Positions 36,871-47,752 of a stretch of DNA of 64,000 nucleotides are shown here, in pieces. Position numbers and translations under genes: made by a program. The notes under the pieces are model-generated. The model ran no database searches and was not told where the DNA came from. It saw only the letters and a list, made by a program, of their open reading frames with translations. The first letter of the stretch is position 1; each line of letters begins with the position of its first letter. This stretch comes from Chloroflexota bacterium (GTDB lineage Bacteria > Chloroflexota > Dehalococcoidia > Lucifugimonadales > Lucifugimonadaceae), in assembly GCA_022564545.1 (NCBI GenBank), contig JADFLG010000001.1:1-64000 (forward strand). Reading direction: 5' to 3'.

Positions 36871-38670
36871 GTGTACAAGGACACGAACTGCGGCGAACCG
36901 CGGGAATCGACGGTAGGCTCGCAGATCACTGTCGCCGGTTGGGTCCACAGGCGGCGCGACCACGGCAGCCTGATATTTATCGATCTGCGCGACCGCAGCG
37001 GACTGCTACAGGTCGTCTTCAACCCCGAGTATTCAGGGTCAGCCCATGAACTCGCCGGCAGCCTGCGGTCGGAATGGGTAGTGCAGATAACCGGGAAAGT
37101 CGTAAAGCGCCTGCCGGGAGCCGAAAACCCGGAGCTTCCAACCGGGGCGGTCGAGCTTTCTGTCACCGGCCTGGTCATCCTCAACCGGTCGCTTACACCC
37201 CCGTTCGAGATTTCCGACGACATCGATGTTGACGACAACACCCGGCTGAAGTACCGCTTTATCGACCTGCGCCGCCCGCGGATGCAAAAACTGCTCAGGC
37301 TCAGGCACAGGGTCACTCACATGATGTGGGACTTCCTGACCGGCAAGGGCTTCATCCATGTCGAAACCCCAATCCTCATCAAGAGCACTCCTGAAGGCGC
37401 TCGCGACTACGTCGTTCCGAGCCGTATTCACCCCGGCGAGTTCTACGCGCTGCCGCAATCTCCGCAACAGCTGAAACAACTGCTGATGGTCTCTGGCGTG
37501 GAACGATACTTTCAGATCGCCCGTTGTTTCCGTGACGAAGACCTCCGGGCCGACCGCCAACCGGAACACACACAACTCGATCTCGAGATGTCGTTCGTGC
37601 ACCAGGACGACGTCATGGCGATTGTCGAAGAGCTTTACACGCTGATCGTCGATGAAACCGTCCCGGGCTCCACGATCTCCAGGCCGTTCCCCCGGCTGAC
37701 CTATGCCGAGTCGATGGAGCGGTTCGGCACCGACAAGCCCGACCTCCGGTTCGGTATGGAGCTATCGACCATTACCGAAACCGCCGCGAGTTCCGATGCC
37801 CGTGTCTTCCAGGCCGTTGTCAGTTCTGGAGGGACGATCAGGGGCTTCGCGGCTCCCGGTTGCGGCAACTATGGTCGTCGCGACACAGACCGGCTTGTCG
37901 AATTTGCAAAGTCGAGCGGCGCGCAGGGCCTCGTCTTTATCGCGATTGACGAAAGCGCGGCATCGATCGACGCTCTTGAAGACGACCACATCAAGTCGCC
38001 GCTCAAGAAATTCCTGTCGGTCGATGTCGTAAAGCGGCTCGCAAACGAGATGGGCGCAAAGCCCGGCGACCTGATGCTCATCGTCGCGGGCACCGCCAGG
38101 CTGGTCAACACCGTCCTCTCGAATCTCCGCAACGAAATGGCGCGTCGGCTAGAGCTTGTCGACAACAAGGACTTCTCGTTTGTATGGGTCTACGATTTCC
38201 CGTTGTTCGAGTGGGACGACGACCTGGACAAATGGGAGCCAGCTCACCACGTGTTCTCGTCGCCCAAGAAAGAACACATGCAGTATCTCGACACCGACCC
38301 CGGCAAAGTGCTGGCCGACCTGTACGACCTGGTTTGCAACGGCGAAGAAATGGGTTCCGGAAGCATCCGTATTCACGACAAGGACATTCAGACCAGGGTC
38401 TTTGGCGTCATTGGCTACACCGAGGATGAAATCAGCGAGCGGTTTGGCCAGCTCCTGACCGCGTTCACATACGGCGCTCCGCCGCATGGTGGCATGGGAC
38501 TTGGTCTCGACCGATTAGTTGCCGTGCTCGCTGGAGAACGGGCGATTCGCGAGGTCATCGCCTTCCCGAAAACCCAATCGGCCATCGATCCGCTGTTCGA
38601 AGCTCCATCGCCTATCACCGACGAACAACTCGAAGAGTTGCACATACGCGTCGTAATGCCGAAAACCTAG
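36871..38670 (+). CDS. aspS: Aspartyl-tRNA synthetase (non-discriminating signature)
   Basis: FRDEDLRADRQPEHTQLDLEMSF; GMGLGLDRLVAVLAG; H31/G83. Confidence 0.96.
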   Translation: MYKDTNCGEPRESTVGSQITVAGWVHRRRDHGSLIFIDLRDRSGLLQVVFNPEYSGSAHELAGSLRSEWVVQITGKVVKRLPGAENPELPTGAVELSVTGLVILNRSLTPPFEISDDIDVDDNTRLKYRFIDLRRPRMQKLLRLRHRVTHMMWDFLTGKGFIHVETPILIKSTPEGARDYVVPSRIHPGEFYALPQSPQQLKQLLMVSGVERYFQIARCFRDEDLRADRQPEHTQLDLEMSFVHQDDVMAIVEELYTLIVDETVPGSTISRPFPRLTYAESMERFGTDKPDLRFGMELSTITETAASSDARVFQAVVSSGGTIRGFAAPGCGNYGRRDTDRLVEFAKSSGAQGLVFIAIDESAASIDALEDDHIKSPLKKFLSVDVVKRLANEMGAKPGDLMLIVAGTARLVNTVLSNLRNEMARRLELVDNKDFSFVWVYDFPLFEWDDDLDKWEPAHHVFSSPKKEHMQYLDTDPGKVLADLYDLVCNGEEMGSGSIRIHDKDIQTRVFGVIGYTEDEISERFGQLLTAFTYGAPPHGGMGLGLDRLVAVLAGERAIREVIAFPKTQSAIDPLFEAPSPITDEQLEELHIRVVMPKT

Positions 38671-38752
38671 CGCCACGCAAGCATGTTGTCACTCTCGAAA
38701 ATCGACGGCCCGAAATTGCGTCTCTGAGTTACAATCGAAACTGGTCCAAATC

Positions 38753-38777
38753 AAGGAGCGCCCCGCGGCGCTCCTTT
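38753..38777 (+). terminator. aspS terminator-like hairpin
   Basis: AAGGAGCGCC-ccgc-GGCGCTCCTT. Confidence 0.7.
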
Positions 38778-38844
38778 AATGCACGGCTGTGCACGGCTAC
38801 GCACGGCATGTCCGTTGCCCCGGCTGAGTGTTTCGGAGTACCCG

Positions 38845-40242
38845 TTGAAAGTCACTCGCGACGATTCGGAAAATGGTCAGGCAGTCCTCCACATTGAAGT
38901 AGAAGAAGATCGTGTGGAGCGTCATCTCCAGCGAGCGCATCAGAAAGTTTCGGCGCGTGTAAACATCCCCGGCTTTCGGAGGGGCAAGGCCCCCCGGCGA
39001 ATCGTCGAACGGTTCGTCGGTCGCGACTACCTGTTCGAAGAGGCAATGGAAACCCTGGTCCCCGAGGCCGTCGACGTGGCGGTTGAAGAATCGGACATCC
39101 AGGGGACTCATACACCCCCCCGGGTCGACGTTGTCGAACGCGCGCCCGTTGTGAAAATCGAAGCCACAGTCGCGCTTCCACCCAAAGCCACACTTGGTGA
39201 TTACAGAGAGCTCGTATTCGGCGACCAGTTTGAAAAGGTCACGGACGAACAGGTGGAAGAGCAGGTCGAGCAGGTACGCGAGTCACAGGCGACATGGGAA
39301 CCGGTGAGCCGGGCTTCCAGGATGGGTGATCTGTTGACGATATCCGCCAGAGGGCTGGTGGACGGCGAAGAGTTCTCGAATATCAAAGACGGCGTGTACC
39401 TGGTCGAGTCCGGGAGCAAGATTCCGGTGCCCGGTTTTGCGGAGCAGCTGAAGGGCCTGAAAGAGGGCGACTCCAGGGAATTTGAACTGCCGGTCCCCGG
39501 CGACTACCCGGACGAAAAATCCGCCGGAAAGACTGCCCAATTTACCGTCGACGTGTCGGCAGTGAAGAAAAAAGAATTGCCCGAACTGACCGACGCTCTG
39601 GTGGCGTCACTGGGTGAAAACTTCAAGACGGTTGCGGAGTTGCGAACCCGAATTAGCGAAAAACTCGAGGCGGAGGCGAAGGACGGTCTGCGAAGATCGT
39701 TGGAAGAAAAGATCGTCGATGCGCTGGTCGAGGGCGCGGAGTTCGTCATCTCGCCAATGATCATCGACCATGAAGCTGAGCACGTGCTGGACGACCAGCA
39801 ACGACAACTGGCCCGGTACGACATCGATTTTCGGCAGTATCTAGAGGGGATCGGAAAATCGAACGACGAAATTGTTGCTGAAGCAAAGGATTCCGCCGAG
39901 CTCCGGCTGAAGCGTTCTCTGGTTATCGACACGCTGGTCGAATCGGAAGAACCGACTGTCAGCGACGAGGATATTGCAGCCGAAATTGCTGTCATGAAGG
40001 AGTCACCCCGGTACGCAACTGAAGACCTGGACACCGACGAGACACGGGATGCGGTCCGACAAGTACTGCTCCGCCGCACAGTTATGGACCATGTGATCGA
40101 ACAGACGCACAAGCCCGGGGCTGCCGACCAGCTGACGGTTAAGAAATCGACAACCACACAGGCCAAAAATATCACCGCAACAAGCCCGGCCGGCGCTGCA
40201 AGGGTCAAGACCCCGCGCAGAGCCGCCAGGATTGAACAGTAA
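38845..40242 (+). CDS. tig: Trigger factor
   Basis: [61 protein letters not shown] start. Confidence 0.94.
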   Translation: MKVTRDDSENGQAVLHIEVEEDRVERHLQRAHQKVSARVNIPGFRRGKAPRRIVERFVGRDYLFEEAMETLVPEAVDVAVEESDIQGTHTPPRVDVVERAPVVKIEATVALPPKATLGDYRELVFGDQFEKVTDEQVEEQVEQVRESQATWEPVSRASRMGDLLTISARGLVDGEEFSNIKDGVYLVESGSKIPVPGFAEQLKGLKEGDSREFELPVPGDYPDEKSAGKTAQFTVDVSAVKKKELPELTDALVASLGENFKTVAELRTRISEKLEAEAKDGLRRSLEEKIVDALVEGAEFVISPMIIDHEAEHVLDDQQRQLARYDIDFRQYLEGIGKSNDEIVAEAKDSAELRLKRSLVIDTLVESEEPTVSDEDIAAEIAVMKESPRYATEDLDTDETRDAVRQVLLRRTVMDHVIEQTHKPGAADQLTVKKSTTTQAKNITATSPAGAARVKTPRRAARIEQ

Positions 40243-40351
40243 GTTGCCGGGAGCGTCAACAATCGATTCCGAATTGACGATTCCTGGCCCGAGCCGAATT
40301 GAAGCCGGCATGTCTGAAAACCCAGAAAATCCAGAAAGCAAGGAGAATTCA

Positions 40352-40963
40352 ATGTTGCATCTTCCCGAAAGCATCGTCCCGATGGTTATCGAGACCGGTG
40401 CGCGAGGCGAACGGGCTTACGACATCTATTCCCTTCTCCTGAAGGAGCGAATTGTCTTCCTCGGCACGCCTATCAACGCCCAGATCGCCAACCTGATCGT
40501 GGCGCAACTCCTGTTCCTCGCACGGGAAGATTCGGAAAAGGACATCAACCTGTACATCAACTCGCCGGGCGGGGACGTGTACTCAGGCATGGCCATTTAC
40601 GACACTATGCAGTACGTTCCCTGCGATATCGCCACTTTCTCAATTGGCCTGTGCGCCAGCATGGGGACCGTGCTGCTGACGGCTGGGACCGCGGGCAAGA
40701 GATACGCCATGCCCAACTCAACAATCCATATGCACCAGCCGTTGAGCGGTACACAGGGCCAGGCAACGGACATCGAGATTCACGCAAGGGAGGTCCTGCG
40801 CGTTCAAGATCGGCTGCGCCAGATTATCGCTGACCATACGGGTCAGTCTTATGAGCGCATTGCGCGCGATTCCGACCGTGATTTCTGGTTGAATGCCGAA
40901 CAGGCAACTGAATACGGGCTGGTCGACGAGGTCCTGCATCCCGATACGCCGGCTTCCAAATAG
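40352..40963 (+). CDS. clpP: ATP-dependent Clp protease proteolytic subunit
   Basis: [49 protein letters not shown]. Confidence 0.97.
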   Translation: MLHLPESIVPMVIETGARGERAYDIYSLLLKERIVFLGTPINAQIANLIVAQLLFLAREDSEKDINLYINSPGGDVYSGMAIYDTMQYVPCDIATFSIGLCASMGTVLLTAGTAGKRYAMPNSTIHMHQPLSGTQGQATDIEIHAREVLRVQDRLRQIIADHTGQSYERIARDSDRDFWLNAEQATEYGLVDEVLHPDTPASK

Positions 40964-41018
40964 ACCCTTTTCGACCACTCGGACTCGCTAATTTCGCAGT
41001 AGGCTAGATACGTAATCA

Positions 41019-42323
41019 ATGACGACTGAAAAAACAAACGGCGGCGACGACGGATCCTCATCCGGCGACGCTTATTCGTGTTCGTTTTGCGGCAAGCCTC
41101 AGGAAAGCGTCCGAAGGCTAATCGCGGGACCCTCGAAGATCTTCATCTGCAACGAATGTGTTGGCAGGTGTCAGCAGATCATCGCCGACGATCAGCCTAT
41201 TGTTAAGCCCCATACCAAGCCGACCACGCCGCGCGACATGTTCGAGATGCTCAACGAATACGTCATCGGGCAGGAACGTGCAAAGCGGGTTATCTCGGTC
41301 GGCGTCTACAACCATTACAAGCGGATCTGGTTCGGCACGGAAGACCCCGACGTCGAACTCCAGAAGACGAACGTCATGCTTGTTGGGCCGACCGGTTGCG
41401 GCAAGACCCACCTGGCCCAGACGCTTGCACGAATCCTCGATGTGCCGTTTGCTATTACAGACGCAACCTCGCTTACGGAGGCCGGGTACGTCGGTGAAGA
41501 TGTCGAAAACATACTGCTCCGTTTGATCCAGGACGCCCAGTTCGACATCGCACGGGCCGAGCAGGGCATCATCTACATCGACGAAATCGACAAGATCGCC
41601 CGCAAATCGGCCAACCCGTCTATCACCCGTGACGTTTCGGGTGAGGGCGTGCAGCAGGCACTGCTCAAAATCCTGGAGGGCGCTGTTGTCAACGTCCCGC
41701 CGCAGGGGGGCCGCAAGCACCCGCACCAGGAATTCCTGCAGATCGACACGTCGAACATCCTGTTCATCCTTGGTGGTGCGTTCGACGGCCTTGAAGAAAT
41801 CATCAAGACACGGCAGACCAAGGACGTAACCTCCATTGGTTTCAAGTCTCTGGGCAGGGCGAATAATGAAAAAATTGCCGACTATACCGCTGTCGAACCG
41901 GCTGACCTGCTCCTCTTTGGATTTATCCCGGAATTCATAGGCCGGGTGCCCCTGGTCGTTGGCCTCGCGGACCTCGACCACGAAGAGCTGATCCAGGTTC
42001 TCACCGAGCCGAAGAACGCGTTGATCCGCCAGTACGAAGCGTTGTTCAAGATGGACGGTGTGGAGCTCGAATTCGATAAGGCCTCACTCGATGCGACCGC
42101 CAGGCTTTCTCGCGAACGCAAGGCGGGAGCACGTGGCCTGCGCGCGATCGTCGAAGAGCTTCTCGTCGACGTGATGTATGAACTGCCCTCAATGGAAGGC
42201 GTCGCCAAGTGCATCATCAGCGAAGACACGGTCACCAACAATAACTGGCCCATACTTCTCGACGAGAACGGCAACCGGGTCGACGGCGAATTGCCAGACA
42301 GCAAGCAAACTGCTGCGGCATAG
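41019..42323 (+). CDS. clpX: ATP-dependent Clp protease ATP-binding subunit ClpX
   Basis: [18 protein letters not shown] zinc domain; [20 protein letters not shown]. Confidence 0.97.
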   Translation: MTTEKTNGGDDGSSSGDAYSCSFCGKPQESVRRLIAGPSKIFICNECVGRCQQIIADDQPIVKPHTKPTTPRDMFEMLNEYVIGQERAKRVISVGVYNHYKRIWFGTEDPDVELQKTNVMLVGPTGCGKTHLAQTLARILDVPFAITDATSLTEAGYVGEDVENILLRLIQDAQFDIARAEQGIIYIDEIDKIARKSANPSITRDVSGEGVQQALLKILEGAVVNVPPQGGRKHPHQEFLQIDTSNILFILGGAFDGLEEIIKTRQTKDVTSIGFKSLGRANNEKIADYTAVEPADLLLFGFIPEFIGRVPLVVGLADLDHEELIQVLTEPKNALIRQYEALFKMDGVELEFDKASLDATARLSRERKAGARGLRAIVEELLVDVMYELPSMEGVAKCIISEDTVTNNNWPILLDENGNRVDGELPDSKQTAAA

Positions 42324-42346
42324 CCGGCTTGCACAGGATATGAAAG

Positions 42347-42375
42347 AAAGCCCCGGTGCACCGCCGGGGCTTTTT
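42347..42375 (+). terminator. clpX intrinsic terminator
   Basis: AAAGCCCCGG-tgcaccg-CCGGGGCTTT then T run. Confidence 0.85.
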
Positions 42376-42767
42376 GTTGTCTAAGTTATTTGGACGAGTA
42401 GGCCGAGTCGTCTCTCCCCGTAATTCCCATAGAGGTTGTTAGCGTGGCGCTCGCCCTGCATCCCCCACCTCGCCTCCGGTTCGCGCCGCTGCCACGCCTT
42501 CTTCCCGCCCGCTACAACACCCTCTTCTCGATCTCTGCCTCGCTCATTTCCCGACCCCTGCGGAGGGACCAACGTCCAACACAGGAAGACTCAATCGAAT
42601 CAGCCGGCGCCTGCCCTGTCATCATCCGTTGCACCGACGCGCCAGAACGTATCTCAGCGCCACGAACCGTTTGAAAGATAACCGCTTCGACGAATCTGCC
42701 TGCGTCGCTCCACTCCGGTCGGGAAATCGACGGGGTGCCGGTTGGGATAGCTGGAAGCACGGCGGCG

Positions 42768-43592
42768 CTAGCTACCGGCAGCCCGCTCCACAACCGGGGT
42801 GAGGTCCGCGACCTCTCCGGCTCCGGTGGGGTCGATACGTCCGGCGGCCACTGCCTTGAGAGTCTCGATCAGCAATGGCCGTTCCCGGAGCAAACCTGCG
42901 TTGCGGATCGCCCTGAACAGCGGTAAATCTTCGCCCGGGTCCTTCTTCAAAGCATGCAACTCGGAGCCGGTAATCTCGGCCCAGAGGGGATCAAAACCTT
43001 CGCCTCGCACAGAGAACCTCGAGGTCGCAAGCACCGGGCCCTCGTCGACATCTTCGGTCGATACGTGAACCATCGCCCCGGTCTCGTCCAGCCCCCCGCC
43101 GATCACGTCCCATACGGCCTGCTGCCACATTCCAATAGTCCCGCCGGGCAGCGCCGGGTGGAGGTTCAGTGTGAGGTACTCAGAGCAGAGCAGCGGGGCG
43201 ATCAGCATGTATCCCGCCTGAACCGCAATGTCGGCGCTGTACGGGCGCAACAGGCCGATTGCCGCCCTGTCGAAATCCTCGCGCAACTCGGGCCACGGCC
43301 TGTTGTCGTGCGACCGCCTGAAATCGCGTGACGAAAGCGTCACAAGTGGGATAGCGCGCGACTCAACGAGCCCGAGATACCGGTCCGTAAGATCATTTTG
43401 GCCCCTGGCCCGGTTGACGAACACAAAAGCGAATTCAACGGGTAAATCACCGGAATCTCTGGCATCCAGTGCTGATTTCAGGAGGCCGTACGATCCTTCG
43501 CCGCGACCGGTGGAGAACCAGCCGATCTTGAGCGTTTTTTTTGTGTTGCCAGAACTGTTCGGGGAGCCGCCAATATTTCCTGTTGCCGTCAC
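42768..43592 (-). CDS. PurN-like formyltransferase
   Basis: GWFSTGRGEGSYGLLKSAL; YLTLNLHPALPGGTIGMWQQAVWDVI; GAMVHVSTEDVDEGPVL. Confidence 0.78.
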   Translation of the reverse strand: MTATGNIGGSPNSSGNTKKTLKIGWFSTGRGEGSYGLLKSALDARDSGDLPVEFAFVFVNRARGQNDLTDRYLGLVESRAIPLVTLSSRDFRRSHDNRPWPELREDFDRAAIGLLRPYSADIAVQAGYMLIAPLLCSEYLTLNLHPALPGGTIGMWQQAVWDVIGGGLDETGAMVHVSTEDVDEGPVLATSRFSVRGEGFDPLWAEITGSELHALKKDPGEDLPLFRAIRNAGLLRERPLLIETLKAVAAGRIDPTGAGEVADLTPVVERAAGS

Positions 43593-43595
43593 AGG

Positions 43596-43871
43596 TTACG
43601 CGTCCTCGTCTTCCGAATCGTCATCATCCTGGACGAGGTTCATCTGCTCGGCGAAGTTGGCCTGTAGCCGGGTGATTTTCAACTCGGCCGACGAAAGGAT
43701 TTCGTTGCACTTCGTCGCCAGTTTCATTCCCGACTCGAACAGATTGGTCGCCTCGTCCAACGAAAGGCCACCTCCCTCAAGCTTGCGCACCACCTCCTCG
43801 AGGCTGGCGAACGCGTTCTCGAAGGATTTTGCGGCAGGTTTCGCACCCTGTTGTTCTGTCGTTTCGACCAT
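43596..43871 (-). CDS. xseB: Exodeoxyribonuclease VII small subunit
   Basis: SFENAFASLEEVVRKLEGGGLSLDEATNLFESGMKLATKCNEIL. Confidence 0.93.
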   Translation of the reverse strand: MVETTEQQGAKPAAKSFENAFASLEEVVRKLEGGGLSLDEATNLFESGMKLATKCNEILSSAELKITRLQANFAEQMNLVQDDDDSEDEDA

Positions 43872-43971
43872 GTCGATTCTGACGCTTGGGCCATGTCTGT
43901 TCCGGTGTTGTCGAACGGACGCTAATTGTATCTACTGGTTGATAAAACTGGATGGAGAGCAGCGGTAATTC

Positions 43972-45246
43972 TTAAGATTTACTTGCTCCGTCACCCCTGG
44001 CTTCGTCGTCTGGCAAACCTTCGACGGTAGTGTTGTCAACAGTCGCGTCGACAGAACCATCGGCGAAAGTAACTGCCATCCTGTCGCCTGCTGCGAACTG
44101 CGAGGCACTGATAGCGGCGCTCCCATCGGCAAGACGTGTAATCGTGTAACCACGGCGGAGGATCTTTGCGGGACCGAGAGCGCTCAGGGAAGCCTCGACA
44201 GTTGCAAGGCGCAGCTTCGATGATTCCACGAGCCTCTGTCCTGCCAGCCGTGCCCTGGTCAAAAGATCGTCGATGCGTTGCCTCGGCAACGTGGTGTCGG
44301 GAACCCTCAGGTTCATACGGTCGACTGCAAGCTCGAACTGCGACCGGTTGTCCCGGATGCTCCTGCCTATGATTTCGTCGATTCGTGCGGCGAAACCGGC
44401 CACATCGCCGGCCAGGTCGGCAACTGCAGGCGCAACGATTTCGGCAGCCGCCGACGGTGTTGGCGCACGCACGTCGGCCACCAGGTCGGCAATGGTCGTA
44501 TCTGTTTCGTGACCAATTGCGCTGATCACCGGAACATTGCTTGCAAATATGGCCCGGGCGACGACTTCTTCGTTGAACGACCAGAGGTCTTCCAACGATC
44601 CGCCGCCCCTCGCCACGATCGCGACGTCAATATCGTCGAGCGAGTTAAGAGCCCGGAACGCCTGGACGATTTCGTCTGCCGCTTTCTCACCCTGGACCGA
44701 CGTGGGAATAAGAACAACCTCGGCCAGCGGGTACCTGCGCGTGAGCACGTTCAGGATGTCCTGTATGACAGCCCCCGTGGGCGATGTAATGACCGCGATT
44801 CGGGCGGGTAAATATGGGAGCTGTCGTTTGCGGCCAGGCTCGAACAGGCCCTCGGTTTCGAGTCGCCTGCGCATCTCCTCGAACGCTTTTTGGAGAGCGC
44901 CAACCCCGTCTGGCTCGACCTGGTCGACGTAAAACTGCAGGTCGCCGCGGGCTGTATAGAGCGAGATCCGTCCGTGACAGATCACCTGCGACCCGTCGGT
45001 GAGGAACTGGCCGCCCCGGCCCGGACGAAACATTACGCACCGCAGCACCGATTGTTCGTCGCGGAGCGCGAAGTAATGGTGACCCGAAGCGGGGTTCCGG
45101 TATCCCGAAACTTCACCCACCACCATCAAGTCGGCGAGCCGGGGGTCCGACTCAAGGCTCGATTTCAGGTACTCGGCCACCGCGCTAACGGTGTAGGCCG
45201 TCTGCTGCGTGACGGTATCCTGGCCGGTATCTTCAGAACTGGTCAT
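43972..45246 (-). CDS. xseA: Exodeoxyribonuclease VII large subunit
   Basis: AVITSPTGAVIQDILNVLTRRYP; VARGGGSLEDLWSFNEE; SAIGHETDTTIADLVADVRAPTPSAAAE. Confidence 0.96.
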   Translation of the reverse strand: MTSSEDTGQDTVTQQTAYTVSAVAEYLKSSLESDPRLADLMVVGEVSGYRNPASGHHYFALRDEQSVLRCVMFRPGRGGQFLTDGSQVICHGRISLYTARGDLQFYVDQVEPDGVGALQKAFEEMRRRLETEGLFEPGRKRQLPYLPARIAVITSPTGAVIQDILNVLTRRYPLAEVVLIPTSVQGEKAADEIVQAFRALNSLDDIDVAIVARGGGSLEDLWSFNEEVVARAIFASNVPVISAIGHETDTTIADLVADVRAPTPSAAAEIVAPAVADLAGDVAGFAARIDEIIGRSIRDNRSQFELAVDRMNLRVPDTTLPRQRIDDLLTRARLAGQRLVESSKLRLATVEASLSALGPAKILRRGYTITRLADGSAAISASQFAAGDRMAVTFADGSVDATVDNTTVEGLPDDEARGDGASKS

Positions 45247-45286
45247 TCACGCATTCTTTCACAGCCGGATGTACTCGCATGTTGGA

Positions 45287-45416
45287 CTCCCTCTCCTCGG
45301 GGAGAGGGTTGGGGTGAGGGGGAATGTCGGTGAGTAGAAATTATGCTCTCAATGGCCACCACTTCACCGCTGAAAGCATTCCCCCTCAACCTAACCTTCT
45401 CCCCCAGGGAGAAGGA
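45287..45416. repeat. MITE-like inverted-repeat element between xseA and efp
   Basis: 40-nt arms 45287-45326 and 45377-45416; inner 28 nt of the arms match at roughly 24/28. Confidence 0.75.
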
Positions 45417-45451
45417 AATAGACCATAGACCCCACCCGAACCCAACAACAC

Positions 45452-46015
45452 CTACTCGGCTCTTCCCGTGTACTCCCCGGTAGTCGAGTTGACCGTGATC
45501 CGGTCGCCGACCCCGATGAACAACGGGACCTGCAATACCAGACCCGTCGTGGTTGTTGCCGGTTTGGTCGCACCGCTCTGGGTATCGCCGCGCAGACCGA
45601 CCTCGGTCTGTCCGATTTCAAGAACAACCGATGACGGCACCTCGACAGAAAGCGGCACCCCCTTGTACATCATCACTTCGATCGTGTCGCCCTCTGAAAT
45701 GTACTTCAGGGCGTCGCCAAGAACTTCAGCTGTCATGGCGAACTGCTCGAAGGTTTCGGTGTCCATGAAGTTGTACATATCGCCATCCGGGTACAGGTAC
45801 TGCACCGTCGGGGTTTCGGTTTCAGCGCGTGTCAGCTTCTGGTTACCCTGCAGCTTCCTCTCGTAAACGTTGCCGGTGGTGACCTGGCGGACCTTCAGTG
45901 TGAGAGTCGGCGGGGCCTTGGGTGCCTGCCGGTGCTGCCACTCAAGAATCTGGTAGACCTCGTCATCCAGGATGATGGTCATGTTTCGGCGAATTTCACT
46001 GGAAGAAATTGTCAT
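45452..46015 (-). CDS. efp: Elongation factor P (variant loop)
   Basis: MTISSSEIRRNMTIILDDEVYQILEWQHRQAPKAPPTLTLKVRQVTTGNVYERKL; MDTETFEQFAM; C-terminal GVGDRITVNSTTGEYTGRA. Confidence 0.95.
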   Translation of the reverse strand: MTISSSEIRRNMTIILDDEVYQILEWQHRQAPKAPPTLTLKVRQVTTGNVYERKLQGNQKLTRAETETPTVQYLYPDGDMYNFMDTETFEQFAMTAEVLGDALKYISEGDTIEVMMYKGVPLSVEVPSSVVLEIGQTEVGLRGDTQSGATKPATTTTGLVLQVPLFIGVGDRITVNSTTGEYTGRAE

Positions 46016-46120
46016 CGCTGTGTTTGGACACCCTTTGTCTCTGGCCTGGATTCGACTGCGGCTAGGGCTTGATCGGGCAACAACCGCGGCCAGGCCAGCA
46101 AAATTCAACAACTGAAGATA

Positions 46121-47206
46121 TTAGAACTTCATTTTAGCGGCATGACTCAACACGCGAGCCTTGCCGTCTTCCAGGACCACAACGTCCTCGATACGCACGC
46201 CACCCCAGCCGGGGATGTAGATGCCTGGCTCGATCGTAAACGGCATCCCGTTTTCGAGCTTGCCTTTGGCGTTCGGCCCAACCCCCGGGTTTTCGTGTAC
46301 TTCCAGGCCCAGCCCGTGCCCCAGGCTGTGGCCGAACTCGTTTTCGTGACCCGCTTCTGTAATGATTTTCCGTGCTATGGCGTCGCACTCTTCACCTGTC
46401 ATGCCGGCCTCGACCATCGAAATTGCCGCCAGTTGGGCAGTCAGAACGATGTCGTAGACGCGCTTCATTTCGTCGTCCGCCTCGCCGAGGACCACGGTGC
46501 GGGTCAGGTCTGAACAGTAGCCCTGGTAACGGGCGCCACAGTCGAAAACGATCGTCTGTCCTTCCGCCAGTGGCGTGTCGCTGGTCGCGTGATGAGGCCG
46601 TGCAGCATTTGGCCCCGCCGCAACTATCGTGTCGAAAGAAATCGACTCCGCACCCAACTCCCTGACAGCCTTTTCGAATATCCAGGCAGCCTCTTTTTCG
46701 GTCATTCCGGCCACGAGTTGAGAGACGGTCTCCTCGAACGCCCGGTCGCCAATGTCGATGGCGCGTTGCAAAAGCTCCAGTTCTTCGGGGTCTTTGTACG
46801 CACGGAGGCCCACTCCGATGCCTGTTGTCGGCTTCAACTCGGGATCAGCGTCGCCTTCCTTGAGCGCCTTCTTGAACCGCTCGAGGGTGCCGACCGTCAT
46901 GTCGTCTGCCTCGAAGCCCAGCGTCTTTATCTCGAACTCGTTGACCAGCTTCGGCAGCCAGTCGGGCTTGTTGCCAATGCGGTCGACCCGCCATCCCGGA
47001 GCCTGTTGTGCAGCCAGTTCGGTGTAGCGAAAGTCGGTGCAAATCACCGCCTCGTCCTGGGTCACAAAAAGGTAACCGGCACTGCTAACAAACCCGGAAA
47101 TATACCGGCGGTTCTCATCGTTGCTCAGAAACAGCGCATCCAGGTCGTCTTTGGCGATGCGTTCGCGAAGTTTCTGGACACGCGCGGGAAATCGGAAATC
47201 GCTCAC
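46121..47206 (-). CDS. M24 family aminopeptidase (Xaa-Pro aminopeptidase)
   Basis: IVFDCGARYQGYCSDLTRTVVLG; FGHSLGHGLGLEVHENPGVGP; TIEPGIYIPGWGGVRIED. Confidence 0.95.
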   Translation of the reverse strand: MSDFRFPARVQKLRERIAKDDLDALFLSNDENRRYISGFVSSAGYLFVTQDEAVICTDFRYTELAAQQAPGWRVDRIGNKPDWLPKLVNEFEIKTLGFEADDMTVGTLERFKKALKEGDADPELKPTTGIGVGLRAYKDPEELELLQRAIDIGDRAFEETVSQLVAGMTEKEAAWIFEKAVRELGAESISFDTIVAAGPNAARPHHATSDTPLAEGQTIVFDCGARYQGYCSDLTRTVVLGEADDEMKRVYDIVLTAQLAAISMVEAGMTGEECDAIARKIITEAGHENEFGHSLGHGLGLEVHENPGVGPNAKGKLENGMPFTIEPGIYIPGWGGVRIEDVVVLEDGKARVLSHAAKMKF

Positions 47207-47230
47207 TGCGAGGTTACTCCGTCAGAAAAA

Positions 47231-47683
47231 CTAGCTGTTGACGACCGACGCCAAATGGTCGAGGGCGTAAATGTACCCGGCCGGGCCGAATCCTGCCAAC
47301 TGCCCGATCGCCTTCGAAGCGAACACCGACCTCTGCCGGAACCTTTCGCGGGCATGGATGTTCGACAGGTGGACCTCGATGAACGGCAAACCGGCGTCCA
47401 GCAGCGCATCAAGTATCGAGTACCCGACCTGTGTTAGCGCGCCGGCGTTGATGATTACCCCGCTGGCCCCGGTTGACGATTCCTGGATGAAGTCGACTAT
47501 CGAACCCTCGTGGTTCGACTGGAAGAACTTTACTTCGACGCCAAGCTCGGAAGCCCTGGCAGAAATATCGCCCTCAATATCGGCCAGCGTCTTTGTGCCG
47601 TAGAGCGAGTTGTCACGCTTGCCAAGGTTGTTCAGGTTCGGCCCATTTATTACAAGAATCGTTGCTGGCAAATTGCGCCCCAC
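47231..47683 (-). CDS. aroQ: 3-dehydroquinate dehydratase, type II
   Basis: ILVINGPNLNNLGKRDNSLYG; FFQSNHEGSIVDFIQES; INAGALTQVGYSILDAL; IEVHLSNIHARERFR. Confidence 0.95.
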   Translation of the reverse strand: MGRNLPATILVINGPNLNNLGKRDNSLYGTKTLADIEGDISARASELGVEVKFFQSNHEGSIVDFIQESSTGASGVIINAGALTQVGYSILDALLDAGLPFIEVHLSNIHARERFRQRSVFASKAIGQLAGFGPAGYIYALDHLASVVNS

Positions 47684-47752
47684 GGCAATCGGGTGTTTCG
47701 TTGGTCCGTTAGTTAGATCAGGTGAACGGCCACGGCCCGCGAAACAAGCGTA

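Noticed and set aside
42512-42793. 93-aa minus-strand ORF downstream of purN-like gene
   Set aside because: Overlaps the purN-like 3' end, no homology recognised, contains GACCGGAGTGGAGCGACG repeat-like sequence; probably intergenic
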